DNA of 24,045 nucleotides, taken from NCBI GenBank assembly GCA_028696365.1, contig JAQVHG010000006.1, positions 1 through 24,045 on the forward strand. Direction: 5' to 3'. Positions 6,604 through 13,223 of this stretch are shown piece by piece. The translations under genes and the position numbers were made by a program. Each line of letters begins with the position of its first letter. Position 1 is the first letter of the stretch. The notes beneath the pieces were generated by a model. It was given only the letters and a program-made list of their open reading frames with translations. It was not told the DNA's origin and searched no databases. The DNA is from Methanofollis sp. Its GTDB lineage: Archaea > Halobacteriota > Methanomicrobia > Methanomicrobiales > Methanofollaceae.

Positions 6604-6840
6604 GGCTCTGTAGAAACCCTCACCTATTGCGTAGGGGAGACGTGTGTCACCCACCTTCCTACCTCTTTGGCCGGGGGCGCTGCCTCCAGACCCCCAGGAC
6701 CACGATGAGGTCGGGAAGGCAGAATCGATGACCATGAGGATAGTGCTGCCGTCCTTGACCTATCGTGTGGCGCGGGGGGTTCGGGGAGGGTGGGCAAGCC
6801 CCCCGCCAGAAAGAGAGAGCCTGAGGGTTTCTACAGAGCC
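6604..6840 (+). mobile_element. MITE-like element, complete copy (237 bp)
   Basis: The left end GGCTCTGTAGAAACCCTCA (6604-6622) is repeated as a perfect reverse complement at the right end (6822-6840), a 19-bp terminal inverted repeat. The octamer AAATAAAG lies directly on both sides (6596-6603 and 6841-6848), as expected of an 8-bp target duplication. The interior is G+C-rich, holds two imperfect inverted blocks (about 6671-6700 and 6773-6808) and the family core (6710-6735), and has no credible gene. The TIR beginning GGcTCTGTwG and the 8-bp duplication resemble IS6-family elements, so it could be a non-autonomous derivative; that link is inference. This is the type copy in the window. Confidence 0.85.
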
Positions 6841-7077
6841 AAATAAAGCGCATTTTTCGGCGGCGTCGGTTGTTTTCTGTACTGGACCCTGTTGAGTCGC
6901 CCATGAAGTGAAGGCATGCTCAGGCACACCGCATAAAAATTGTTCAGAACAGGGAGGCAGGCGGGCACCGCTCAATCGCCACCCTGCCCATCCTCATCGT
7001 GGGGAGTGGTCTGGGGTGAAACCCCCGGCGCAAGACGACAGTGATGATTCCACAATAAGGGCGGCACCTCTGATCAT

Positions 7078-7263
7078 CACGCCTTCTTCCCACACGCCCC
7101 GGGGGCTCTGCCCCCGGACCCCCGGGATCACGATAGGGTCGGGAAGGCAGAATCGATGACCATGACGAGTGCGTTGCAGTCCACGACCTCTCGTGGTGCG
7201 GGGGGTCTGGGGGGCGGCCAAGCCCCCCGCAAGAAAGAGACATCAAGATGATTTCTACAAAAC
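7078..7263 (+). mobile_element. MITE-like element, left-truncated copy
   Basis: The core GTCGGGAAGGCAGAAT is at 7138 onward. It is flanked by a perfect hairpin CCGGGGGCTCTGCCCCCGG (about 7098-7116) and by GGGGGGCGGCCAAGCCCCCC (about 7210-7229). The right end is degenerate (GATTTCTACAAAACC instead of GGTTTCTACAGAGCC), and no matching left inverted repeat is visible. GGACCCTGTTGA at 6884, about 190 bp to the left, may be a decayed end of this or a related element. The stretch 6849-7077 between this and the complete copy holds no gene I can support. Confidence 0.65.
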
Positions 7264-7266
7264 CGC

Positions 7267-7274
7267 AAAAAAAA
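7267..7274 (-). terminator. T-rich terminator after purN
   Basis: Eight consecutive A on the plus strand read as T8 on the minus strand, starting 4 bases after the purN stop codon. Archaeal RNA polymerase terminates at such oligo-T tracts. Confidence 0.55.
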
Positions 7275-7278
7275 GAAT

Positions 7279-7896
7279 TCAGGCCCGAGGAAGGATCCGG
7301 ACACACCGCCCATCGATCTCGATCCGGTCCTCGCAGAAAAGGGCCACCGCTTCGGGAAGGGCGCGGTGCTCCTCCACAATTATCCTCTCGGCAAGACTAT
7401 CTTCGTCATCGTCCTCAAGTACAGGTACACAGCGCTGGATGATGATCGGACCACTGTCTGTCCCGGCATCCACGAAGTGGACAGTGCACCCAGCCACTTT
7501 CACGCCGTACTCGACTGCTTGCCGCTGGGCATGGAGCCCTGGAAAACTCGGGAGAAGTGCCGGGTGGATGTTGATCATCCTACCGGCAAAAGCCTCCACA
7601 ATCGCCTCCCCTACAATCCGCATATACCCCGCAAGCACAAAGAGGTCGGCCTCGCACGCCTGCATCGCCGCCAGGAGGTCAGCCTCATAGGCATCCTTCG
7701 AGGGATACGCATGATAATCGAGGACCGTCACCTCGACCCCGGCCTCCCGGGCGCGGGTGATCGCATAGGCTTTGGGATTGTCGGTGATCAACCCAACACA
7801 CTTGGCCTGGATCTCTCCCCTAGCCAGGGCGTCGAGGACGGCCTGGAAGTTCGAGCCTCTTCCAGATGCCAGCACTGCGATGCGCTTCATGCTCAC
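7279..7896 (-). CDS. purN: phosphoribosylglycinamide formyltransferase (GAR transformylase)
   Basis: PurN transfers a formyl group from 10-formyl-tetrahydrofolate to glycinamide ribonucleotide, the third step of purine biosynthesis. The 205 residues match the folate-dependent enzyme: IAVLASGRGSNFQAVLDAL at the N-terminus (phosphate-binding GRGSN), AGYMRIVGEAIVEAFAGRMINIHPALLPSFPGLHA containing the catalytic Asn/His region (INIHPALLPSFPG), then KVAGCTVHFVDAGTDSGPII, where the Asp of DSGPII completes the active site. All key residues are present. Two in-frame ATGs (7896, 7890) are possible. The CorC-like gene ends 19 bp upstream on the same strand. Confidence 0.95.
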   Translation of the reverse strand: MSMKRIAVLASGRGSNFQAVLDALARGEIQAKCVGLITDNPKAYAITRAREAGVEVTVLDYHAYPSKDAYEADLLAAMQACEADLFVLAGYMRIVGEAIVEAFAGRMINIHPALLPSFPGLHAQRQAVEYGVKVAGCTVHFVDAGTDSGPIIIQRCVPVLEDDDEDSLAERIIVEEHRALPEAVALFCEDRIEIDGRCVRILPRA

Positions 7897-7915
7897 ACAT
7901 CGGCGTGAGAGAGCA

Positions 7916-9190
7916 TTAACAATTCTCTTCTTCCTCCTCCACAGGGGGTGGCGGGAAGATGAGTTTGACCTTGGTCACCCTCCGCCCCCGCATCTGCATC
8001 ACCGCAAGCGAGGTCCCGTCCTCAAGTTTGATCACCTCGCCCCTCAGCGGGAGGTGACCAAGCTGATTGAAGATCATCCCGCCGATCGTCTCGTACGACT
8101 CGCCGACCGGGAGTGAGACTCCGAGCTCCTCGTTAAGATGCTCGACCCAGACCTGGGCGTCGACCATATACACCCCAACGCCAAGTTTCTGGACCGGGGG
8201 TTCTTCTTCATCAAACTCGTCCAGGATCTCCCCCACCAGTTCTTCCAGAATATCTTCCACCGTCACCACGCCGGCAAACCCGCCATATTCGTCAAGGACG
8301 ATGGCCATGTGGACCTTGCGGATCTGCATCTCCTTGAGGAGGTCGTCGATCATCTTCGACTCAGGGACAAAGAAAGCGTCGAACATCATCTCGCTGATGA
8401 CAAGATCCTCTTTTGAGAACTCAGCTGAGAAGACGTCTTTAACATTGAGGACGCCGACGACATTGTCGATCTGGTCGTGGTAGACCGGCAGGCGGGACAG
8501 CCCGGTCTCGTTGAAGAGAGTCACCGCCCCGTCGAGCGAGTTGGTGTCCTCGATCATCACGACGTCGACTCTCGGGGTCATGATCTCTCGGGCGGTCGTA
8601 TCTCCGAACTTGAAGACCGAGTAGAGCATTGCACGCTCTTCTTCCTCGATCGTCCCTTCTTCCTCACCGACATCGATCCACTCCTTGATCTCCTCCTCAG
8701 TGACAGAGGGTTCTGCCACACCACGCGTCAGGGAGAAGTGGCCACTGACCCGGTCATAGCCCCAGAGGATAGGGTACAGGACTTTTGCGAGGACAAGAAC
8801 CCAGGGTGCGGCAAAGAGGGCAAGCCGGTCGGTGTACCTCGCCGCATAGGTCTTGGGCCCGATCTCGCCAAGAATCAGCATCAGGATCACCACGACCCCG
8901 GTAGCGATCCCGACGCCCGCGTCGCCATAGTACTCAATGGCAAGGGCCGTCGCCAACGAGGTCGCTGCCACGTTGACAACATTGTTCCCGATAAGGATAG
9001 TGATGAGGATATGGTCGGGATACTCTTTCAACTGCGCAAGGGCCTCGGCACCCTCCCTCCCCTCGTTGACAAGAGTGCGGACCTTCGCTTTCGTGATCGA
9101 GATCAGCGCAACTTCAGAACTGGAAAAAAAACCAGACAGGGCGAGACAGATAACAAAAAGCCCGATAAAAACAATCTCATCGGGTGTCAT
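7916..9190 (-). CDS. CNNM/CorC (HlyC/CorC) family membrane protein with CBS pair
   Basis: This 424-residue protein has the three-part build of CNNM/CorC transporters, several of which export or regulate Mg2+ or Co2+. An N-terminal DUF21 membrane domain (about 1-190) has hydrophobic segments around VFIGLFVICLALSGFFSSSE, ILITILIGNNVVNVAATSLA and VVVILMLILGEIGPKTYAA. A CBS pair follows (about 205-325; IMTPRVDVVMIEDTNSLDG, LSRLPVYHDQIDNVVGVLN, MAIVLDEYGGFAGVVTVED), then a CorC_HlyC domain (about 335-415; GESYETIGGMIFNQLGHLP). SGFFSSSEVALIS and GEIGPKTYA are typical motifs. The CBS pair probably senses adenine nucleotides. It shares a strand with purN, but nothing else links their functions. The actual ion is not shown by sequence. 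Confidence 0.92.
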   Translation of the reverse strand: MTPDEIVFIGLFVICLALSGFFSSSEVALISITKAKVRTLVNEGREGAEALAQLKEYPDHILITILIGNNVVNVAATSLATALAIEYYGDAGVGIATGVVVILMLILGEIGPKTYAARYTDRLALFAAPWVLVLAKVLYPILWGYDRVSGHFSLTRGVAEPSVTEEEIKEWIDVGEEEGTIEEEERAMLYSVFKFGDTTAREIMTPRVDVVMIEDTNSLDGAVTLFNETGLSRLPVYHDQIDNVVGVLNVKDVFSAEFSKEDLVISEMMFDAFFVPESKMIDDLLKEMQIRKVHMAIVLDEYGGFAGVVTVEDILEELVGEILDEFDEEEPPVQKLGVGVYMVDAQVWVEHLNEELGVSLPVGESYETIGGMIFNQLGHLPLRGEVIKLEDGTSLAVMQMRGRRVTKVKLIFPPPPVEEEEENC

Positions 9191-9288
9191 TGCTGCCTCG
9201 CCGATCTACAGCATAACGCAATCCAACTATCGTTCATAAACTGTAATTCGATTTTTGATATGTACTAAGAGGTATTAAAGTCAGCGCT

Positions 9289-10110
9289 TCAGGAGAGGCA
9301 CCAGGTTACATACCGGCGCTCTTCCCTGAGAACCATGATCTTCTCCTCCAAGGAGAGAGGGTGTGCAAAGACCTGGTCTTCGATCTCCAGGGTAAGAGGG
9401 CCGCGATACCCGGCGCCTCTCAGGGCGCGGACGACCTCACATGCCTCCGGTCTGCCGGCAACCGGCAGGTGGCGGCGCCCCCCTGCGGCCACACTCAGGT
9501 GGACATTGGCGATCCGGTCGCCGCAGATCTCGAGGTACCGGGCGATCTCCTCCTCTGAGACGGTCATGGCATGGGCGACGTCGAGGGTGAACCAGAGCCA
9601 GGGGTGGGCGTCGAGGATCTCGTGCACTCCTTCTGGGGTGCAGAGGAGGGAGTTCACCTTTGGCTCCATATTCTCGATCGCGACCTTCACTCCAGTTTCC
9701 TCAGCCACCTGCCGCAGGCGCTCCAGGTAGGTCTCGAAGTGTTCATAGTCGTAGTGGCTTGGCGGGCGGCGGGCTGTCCTCCGGCCTGGATGGACAGTGA
9801 CCACGTCGGCGCCCACCGCTCCAGCGAGTGCAACCGCCTCGACGGCGTACTGCTGGGAGGCGGCGGCGACTCTGGGGTTGATGGAGCAGGGGTTGAGGTC
9901 GAGGGCAGGGGCATGGAGGGTAAGTGAGGCGAGGGCCGGATGGGCCCTGACTGCAGCCTTGAGTTCATAGAGGGGTTGGCCTCGTAGCCAGAAGTGGGGG
10001 GTCTCGACCCAGAACTCCACGCCCACAAGTCCGGCCTCCTCGACCGATGAGAAGATCTCGTCGATTGGGTATTCGTGGAAGAACATACTGGAGACGGCGA
10101 GGCTGAGCAT
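9289..10110 (-). CDS. TIM-barrel sugar isomerase / endonuclease IV-like protein
   Basis: The 273 residues fit the xylose isomerase-like TIM barrel (AP endonuclease family 2 fold). Probable metal ligands occur strand by strand: His in LTLHAPALDL, His in VVTVHPGRR, Glu in VAIENMEP, Asp and His in WFTLDVAHAM, His in IANVHLSV, His in GGRRHLPV and Glu in LTLEIED. This is close to the endonuclease IV trinuclear zinc set, but the Asp of its DxH motif appears to be Arg (RRH). Most archaeal proteins of this type are annotated as sugar phosphate isomerases/epimerases without known substrate. It diverges from xseA with 35 bp between start codons, so a DNA-repair link is possible but unproven. Confidence 0.82.
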   Translation of the reverse strand: MLSLAVSSMFFHEYPIDEIFSSVEEAGLVGVEFWVETPHFWLRGQPLYELKAAVRAHPALASLTLHAPALDLNPCSINPRVAAASQQYAVEAVALAGAVGADVVTVHPGRRTARRPPSHYDYEHFETYLERLRQVAEETGVKVAIENMEPKVNSLLCTPEGVHEILDAHPWLWFTLDVAHAMTVSEEEIARYLEICGDRIANVHLSVAAGGRRHLPVAGRPEACEVVRALRGAGYRGPLTLEIEDQVFAHPLSLEEKIMVLREERRYVTWCLS

Positions 10111-10145
10111 TGGTTGATATAGACCTCCAGCTCAAGATAAACATA

Positions 10146-11393
10146 ATGGGTCAGGGAGAAGGGCCTGATGGTCCGGCGGTCTTCGGGGTCGCCGAGGTCA
10201 CCGGGATCATCAGAGATGCCCTGGACCTCCCCGAGCTTTCAGGGCTCTGGGTGCGGGGCGAGGTTACCAACTACACGCATGCTCGTTCTGGCCACCGCTA
10301 CTTCTCCCTCGGTGAGGGGCAGGACAGGGAGCGTGCGCTTATCAATGCGGTGATGTTCAGGGGGAGCGCATGCGCTCTCTCCTTTGAACCAGCCGATGGG
10401 ATGGACGTCCTTGCATATGGGCATGTGGGCGTGTACGGGCCGCAGGGGAAATATCAACTCTATGTCGAGGATATGCGCATGGCCGGCGAGGGCGAGAAGC
10501 ATCTCCTGGTCGAGCGGTGGAAGCGGGAACTTGCGGCCGAGGGGTGTTTTGATGCCTCGTGGAAGAAAGAGATTCCAATGTTCCCGCGGCGGGTCGCGGT
10601 CGTCACCTCACCGACCGGCGCCGTCCTCCATGACATCACCAATGTTCTCTCGCGCCGGTACCCTCTGGAGGTGCTCCTCTCGCCGACGGCCGTCCAGGGG
10701 GAGACGGCTCATCTTGAGATCGCAGAGGCGATCAGGCGGGCCGATGGCCTGGCTGATGTGATGATCGTCGGCCGGGGTGGGGGGAGTTTCGAGGATCTCT
10801 TCCCCTTCAACCATCCTGAGGTGGTGCGGGCGATCGCCGCCTGCGAGACACCGGTGATCAGCGCGGTCGGGCATGAGGTGGACATCACCCTTGCAGACCT
10901 AGCCGCAGATCTGCGGGCACCGACGCCTTCGGCCGCGGCCGAATGTGCGGTGCCTGACCGGCAGCGTCTTCTCGAAGACCTCGGTGCCGACCGGCGCCGG
11001 CTCGGAAACGGATTTATTGCGGCGCTCGAGCGGCGGCGGGCCGAACTTGAGGACCTGCGGTTAAGGCTCAGACCAGGACGCCCGCGACGCCGCGTGGCCG
11101 AGATGAGACAGCAGACTGCCGACCTGGAAGAACGGCTCCTCAGGGCCGCGGCGGGGAAGGTGAAGCACGAGCGGTTGGTCCTGGAGGGACTGAAAGCCAG
11201 ACTTGAAGGGCAGAACCCATATGCCCCCCTCAGGAGGGGATATGCCCTCGCCCTCAAGGACCGGATGGCAGTACGGTCGGCTGGCGACCTCGGGCCTGGC
11301 GACCGTCTCAAACTCATCCTCGCCGATGGACAGGCCGAGGTCATAGTGGAGTGTGTGCACGATGACAAAGACGTACGAAGACCTGATACGTGA
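10146..11393 (+). CDS. xseA: exodeoxyribonuclease VII large subunit
   Basis: Large subunit of exonuclease VII, a metal-independent nuclease that degrades single-stranded DNA from both ends to oligonucleotides. The N-terminal OB-fold is seen in LSGLWVRGEVTNYTHARSGH and YFSLGEGQ. The catalytic domain contains VTSPTGAVLHDI, VGRGGGSFEDLFPFN, ISAVGHEVDITLADLAADLR and APTPSAAAE, all conserved in bacterial XseA. A Lys/Arg/Glu-rich coiled-coil segment follows, and the C-terminal LRRGYALA is typical. The frame extends to a TTG at 10110, but the ATG at 10146 (415 aa) gives the normal N-terminus. The TATA-like ATATAGAC near 10117 fits a leaderless transcript. It overlaps xseB by 32 bases. The gene is bacterial-type and probably came by transfer. 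Confidence 0.95.
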   Translation: MGQGEGPDGPAVFGVAEVTGIIRDALDLPELSGLWVRGEVTNYTHARSGHRYFSLGEGQDRERALINAVMFRGSACALSFEPADGMDVLAYGHVGVYGPQGKYQLYVEDMRMAGEGEKHLLVERWKRELAAEGCFDASWKKEIPMFPRRVAVVTSPTGAVLHDITNVLSRRYPLEVLLSPTAVQGETAHLEIAEAIRRADGLADVMIVGRGGGSFEDLFPFNHPEVVRAIAACETPVISAVGHEVDITLADLAADLRAPTPSAAAECAVPDRQRLLEDLGADRRRLGNGFIAALERRRAELEDLRLRLRPGRPRRRVAEMRQQTADLEERLLRAAAGKVKHERLVLEGLKARLEGQNPYAPLRRGYALALKDRMAVRSAGDLGPGDRLKLILADGQAEVIVECVHDDKDVRRPDT

Positions 11394-11544
11394 ACTAAAA
11401 GAGACTATTCAGAAGATCGAGGACGATTCGACCGGGCTTGAGGAGAGCATCGCCCTCTATGAGAGGGGCGAGGAACTGGTCAGGGAGTGCGAGCGCCTCC
11501 TCAACGAGGCCGAGGTGCGGGTCACCACCCTCACTCAGGGATAG
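11362..11544 (+). CDS. xseB: exodeoxyribonuclease VII small subunit
   Basis: The small subunit binds XseA through a helical hairpin to make the active complex. The 60 residues, MTKTYEDLIRELKETIQKIE followed by GLEESIALYERGEELVRECE, match the XseB pattern (YExxxxxLExIVxxLE...LExSLxLYERGxxLxxxC). The start lies inside the end of xseA, which indicates translational coupling. A GTG nine bases earlier (11353) is an alternative start; GGAG lies about 10 bases before the ATG. The 3' end overlaps the convergent DUF371 gene by 14 bp. Confidence 0.95.
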   Translation: MTKTYEDLIRELKETIQKIEDDSTGLEESIALYERGEELVRECERLLNEAEVRVTTLTQG

Positions 11545-11959
11545 AGGCCTCGATCTCGACGACGAGGTCGGCGCCGTCCTGGAGGAGGGCGACCAACTGT
11601 CGATCGATAGTCTTTGCTACAGTATCCGCGCCGACGGCGGCGGTCCGGCCGCAGACAAAGGAACTTCTCCGCCAGACCAGGTCGGAGGGGTGGTCGAGGG
11701 CAAGCCCGGCGCTCCCCCTGGCATGGACCACCTCCTCGATCTCGCCGGCCCGCAGCCTGACGGTCACCTCGGCCCGGTCATCAGCAAGGAGACGCTTGAG
11801 GGTAGGGTCAAGGTCAGCGGCTCCTTTGTCGGCCGCGACGCCGATGATGCAGTCGCCTGCCGGACTGAGGTCAGGTGCGGTCGTCACCTCAAAGGTGGAG
11901 GGGTGGAGGGCCCTGACATTGGGGTGACCATGACAGTGAATGACGTCCCGTGCCTTCAT
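11531..11959 (-). CDS. DUF371 family protein
   Basis: This 142-residue protein belongs to an archaeal family of unknown function (DUF371). The N-terminal ARDVIHCHGHPNVRALHPST, then TFEVTTAPDLSPAGDCIIG and VAADKGAADLDP, fit what I recall of that family: an HGHPNVRAxHxTT stretch followed by LxxxGDCIIGV. There is no signal peptide or membrane helix. It converges on xseB (14-bp overlap) and diverges from the HVO_0476-like gene (32 bp between starts). The gene pair is small and compact, and the context gives little functional information. Confidence 0.82.
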   Translation of the reverse strand: MKARDVIHCHGHPNVRALHPSTFEVTTAPDLSPAGDCIIGVAADKGAADLDPTLKRLLADDRAEVTVRLRAGEIEEVVHARGSAGLALDHPSDLVWRRSSFVCGRTAAVGADTVAKTIDRQLVALLQDGADLVVEIEASIPE

Positions 11960-11969
11960 TATTAATAAT
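11958..11969. promoter_or_regulatory. palindromic TATA-like element upstream of the zinc-ribbon gene
   Basis: ATTATTAATAAT is a perfect 12-base palindrome centred 28 bases before the plus-strand ATG at 11992, the usual TATA distance for a leaderless archaeal mRNA. On the minus strand it overlaps the DUF371 start codon, so it cannot serve that gene in the ordinary way. Confidence 0.45.
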
Positions 11970-11991
11970 CATGGAACTCCCATGCTATTGA

Positions 11992-12573
11992 ATGTACATC
12001 ACCGTTGTCTGTCCGCAGTGCGAGGACGAGACCAACCATGAGGTCCTCAAGGAGGCACCGGGCGACCTCCTGGTGCGTTGTACCGTCTGCGGAGCCACCT
12101 ATCATATCCCTGTCCCGAAGGAGCGGCTCCTCAACGTGAAGGCGATCGTGAGCATGGAAGATCAGTCGCTGGTCGGGAGCGTCGAACTTCTGGAAGACGA
12201 TCTTGTCTCGGTCGGCGACACCCTCGTCGCGGAGTCTGGAGATGGAGAGGAGGTCGTCTCGGTCGAGGTCACCTCCATCGAGGTCGGCGACCACCGGGTG
12301 GGGCAGGCAAAGGCCTCAGAGATCTCGGCTCTCTGGACGCGGGTGATCGAGGAGGTCATCGTCAAGGCCTCGGTCCACCATGGGGCAAAGACGATCCCGC
12401 TGTACAAGCAATGCGAGGGGGAAGAGCCTTTTGTGGTGGACGAGGTCTACACCTTCGGCAATGTCAGGTTCAGGATCAGTCATATCAAGATGCGCACCGG
12501 GCAGATGCTCAGGAAAGAGGGGTGGAAGACGGTTGCAAAAAAGATCAAGCGTATCTATGGGAACAAGATGTGA
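11992..12573 (+). CDS. HVO_0476-family zinc-ribbon protein
   Basis: The 193-residue protein starts with a zinc ribbon: CPQC at about 8-11 and CTVCG at about 30-34, two CxxC pairs around 20 residues apart. It continues with a segment rich in short beta-strands (VSMEDQSLVGSVELLEDDLV; VEVTSIEVGDHRVGQAKASE) and ends with basic residues (WKTVAKKIKRIYGNKM). This agrees with the archaeal family called HVO_0476, whose role is unknown; the zinc ribbon and basic tail suggest nucleic-acid contact. The start codon has a TATA-like palindrome 28 bases upstream. The stop is followed by a strong terminator at 12581. Confidence 0.82.
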   Translation: MYITVVCPQCEDETNHEVLKEAPGDLLVRCTVCGATYHIPVPKERLLNVKAIVSMEDQSLVGSVELLEDDLVSVGDTLVAESGDGEEVVSVEVTSIEVGDHRVGQAKASEISALWTRVIEEVIVKASVHHGAKTIPLYKQCEGEEPFVVDEVYTFGNVRFRISHIKMRTGQMLRKEGWKTVAKKIKRIYGNKM

Positions 12574-12580
12574 AGGCCCC

Positions 12581-12609
12581 CTGGACGACCAGGATTTTTT
12601 TTCTTTTTT
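12581..12609 (+). terminator. hairpin plus T-tract terminator after the zinc-ribbon gene
   Basis: CTGG-ACGA-CCAG (12581-12592) forms a short stem, followed by GA and a run of eight and then six T interrupted by one C. It lies 8 bases after the stop codon. The T-tract alone would suffice for archaeal termination. Confidence 0.7.
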
Positions 12610-12762
12610 GATCTGTAGAATTCGGCATGAATCCCTGACTCACGCATATGGAATGAAGATGATCGTGGGTCTCCAAGGCGTAAACCTCCCAGCGCGAAGA
12701 GGGGGGGGCAAGGCGAGTGAGTCACGCTCATACCAGGAATGAGCGAAGGTTTTTACAGAGCC
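12609..12762 (+). mobile_element. short degenerate MITE-like element
   Basis: The left side reads GATCTGTAGAATTC (near 12611) and the right side GAAGGTTTTTACAGAGCC (ending 12762), which match the family ends GGCTCTGTAGAAAC and GGTTTCTACAGAGCC with several changes. The interior differs from the type copy: it lacks the GTCGGGAAGGCAG core but has GTCACGCTCATACCAGG (12720-12736), a segment resembled near 22587. It is therefore a deletion derivative or a sister subtype. Confidence 0.5.
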
Positions 12763-12768
12763 CTTCAA

Positions 12769-12817
12769 GCGGCAAACCCCCCGCAGAGAGACCCACCATA
12801 AGAGATTCTACCGAGCC
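12769..12817 (+). mobile_element. right-end fragment of the MITE-like family
   Basis: GCGGCAAACCCCCCGCAGAG followed by AGAGATTCTACCGAGCC corresponds to the last 50 bases of the family (GCCAAGCCCCCCGC...GTTTCTACAGAGCC). No left part is visible. An A8 run follows directly and could act as a T-tract terminator for the thioredoxin-like gene on the minus strand. Confidence 0.5.
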
Positions 12818-12894
12818 AAAAAAAATATTTTCAATATCTTGACAAGAGAATGGGTGAGACACTCTCATCTTTCTGCCAAGCGACCGGTCACCTA

Positions 12895-13182
12895 TCACCG
12901 TACGCTCACTTCACCTTCATGAACGAGCCATTTTTTTATCGCCGTTTCCAGCGCCTCGGCGTGCACCACCCCTTCAAACCGCTCTTTGATCTCTCCGTCC
13001 ACCACGACCAGGAGCGTAGGGGTCACTTTCAGCCCAAAGGTTCTGATCTCTTCAGGACGACTGAGCGCATCGCGGGCCTCGATCTCGACCCCAAGGTGGG
13101 CCGCCACCTCACGGTTGATCGGTTCTTGCTCCATGCACCCCATGCACCCGTCCTGAAAATAGTAGAGCACCTGCACCGGCAT
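12895..13182 (-). CDS. thioredoxin-fold protein with CMGC active site
   Basis: The 95 residues begin MPVQVLYYFQDGCMGCMEQE, placing a CxxC redox motif (CMGC) at about 13-16 after a beta-strand, as in thioredoxins. The central VEIEARDALSRPEEIRTFGL and KVTPTLLVVVDGEIKERFEG contain the cis-proline (VTPT) and the following beta-strand of the fold. The frame extends 15 codons upstream, but that part overlaps a TATA element (13202-13215), so a leaderless start at the ATG of MPVQV is much more likely. There is no signal peptide, so it is probably cytoplasmic. It lies 41 bp downstream of a membrane FKBP gene on the same strand. The partner and the direction of electron flow are unknown. Confidence 0.85.
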   Translation of the reverse strand: MPVQVLYYFQDGCMGCMEQEPINREVAAHLGVEIEARDALSRPEEIRTFGLKVTPTLLVVVDGEIKERFEGVVHAEALETAIKKWLVHEGEVSVR

Positions 13183-13201
13183 GAAGGAAAAGAAGAGTGG
13201 C

Positions 13202-13215
13202 GGGTATAAATACCC
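13202..13215 (-). promoter_or_regulatory. palindromic TATA box of the thioredoxin-like gene
   Basis: GGGTATAAATACCC has perfect 5-base inverted arms around a TATA core, centred about 26 bases before the ATG at 13182. This predicts transcription starting at or next to the start codon and fixes the shorter reading of the gene. It begins 9 bases after the FKBP stop. Confidence 0.6.
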
Positions 13216-13223
13216 ACCGGAGT

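Noticed and set aside
6604..7263. CRISPR array
   Set aside because: Repeats are long, few, irregularly spaced and end in terminal inverted repeats with a target duplication; there are no uniform spacers and no cas genes.
6520..7379. Several overlapping 70-120 codon frames in the repeat region
   Set aside because: They run through the inverted repeats and hairpins of the MITE-like elements and recur in other copies only as fragments. No ribosome-binding site, promoter or family motif supports them.
8477..9268. 263-codon plus-strand open frame
   Set aside because: It lies entirely antisense to the CorC-like gene, whose domains are clear; its protein shows no family pattern. Long antisense frames are common in G+C-rich coding DNA.
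10709..11368. 219-codon minus-strand open frame
   Set aside because: Antisense to xseA; rich in Ser/Arg and without recognisable domains.
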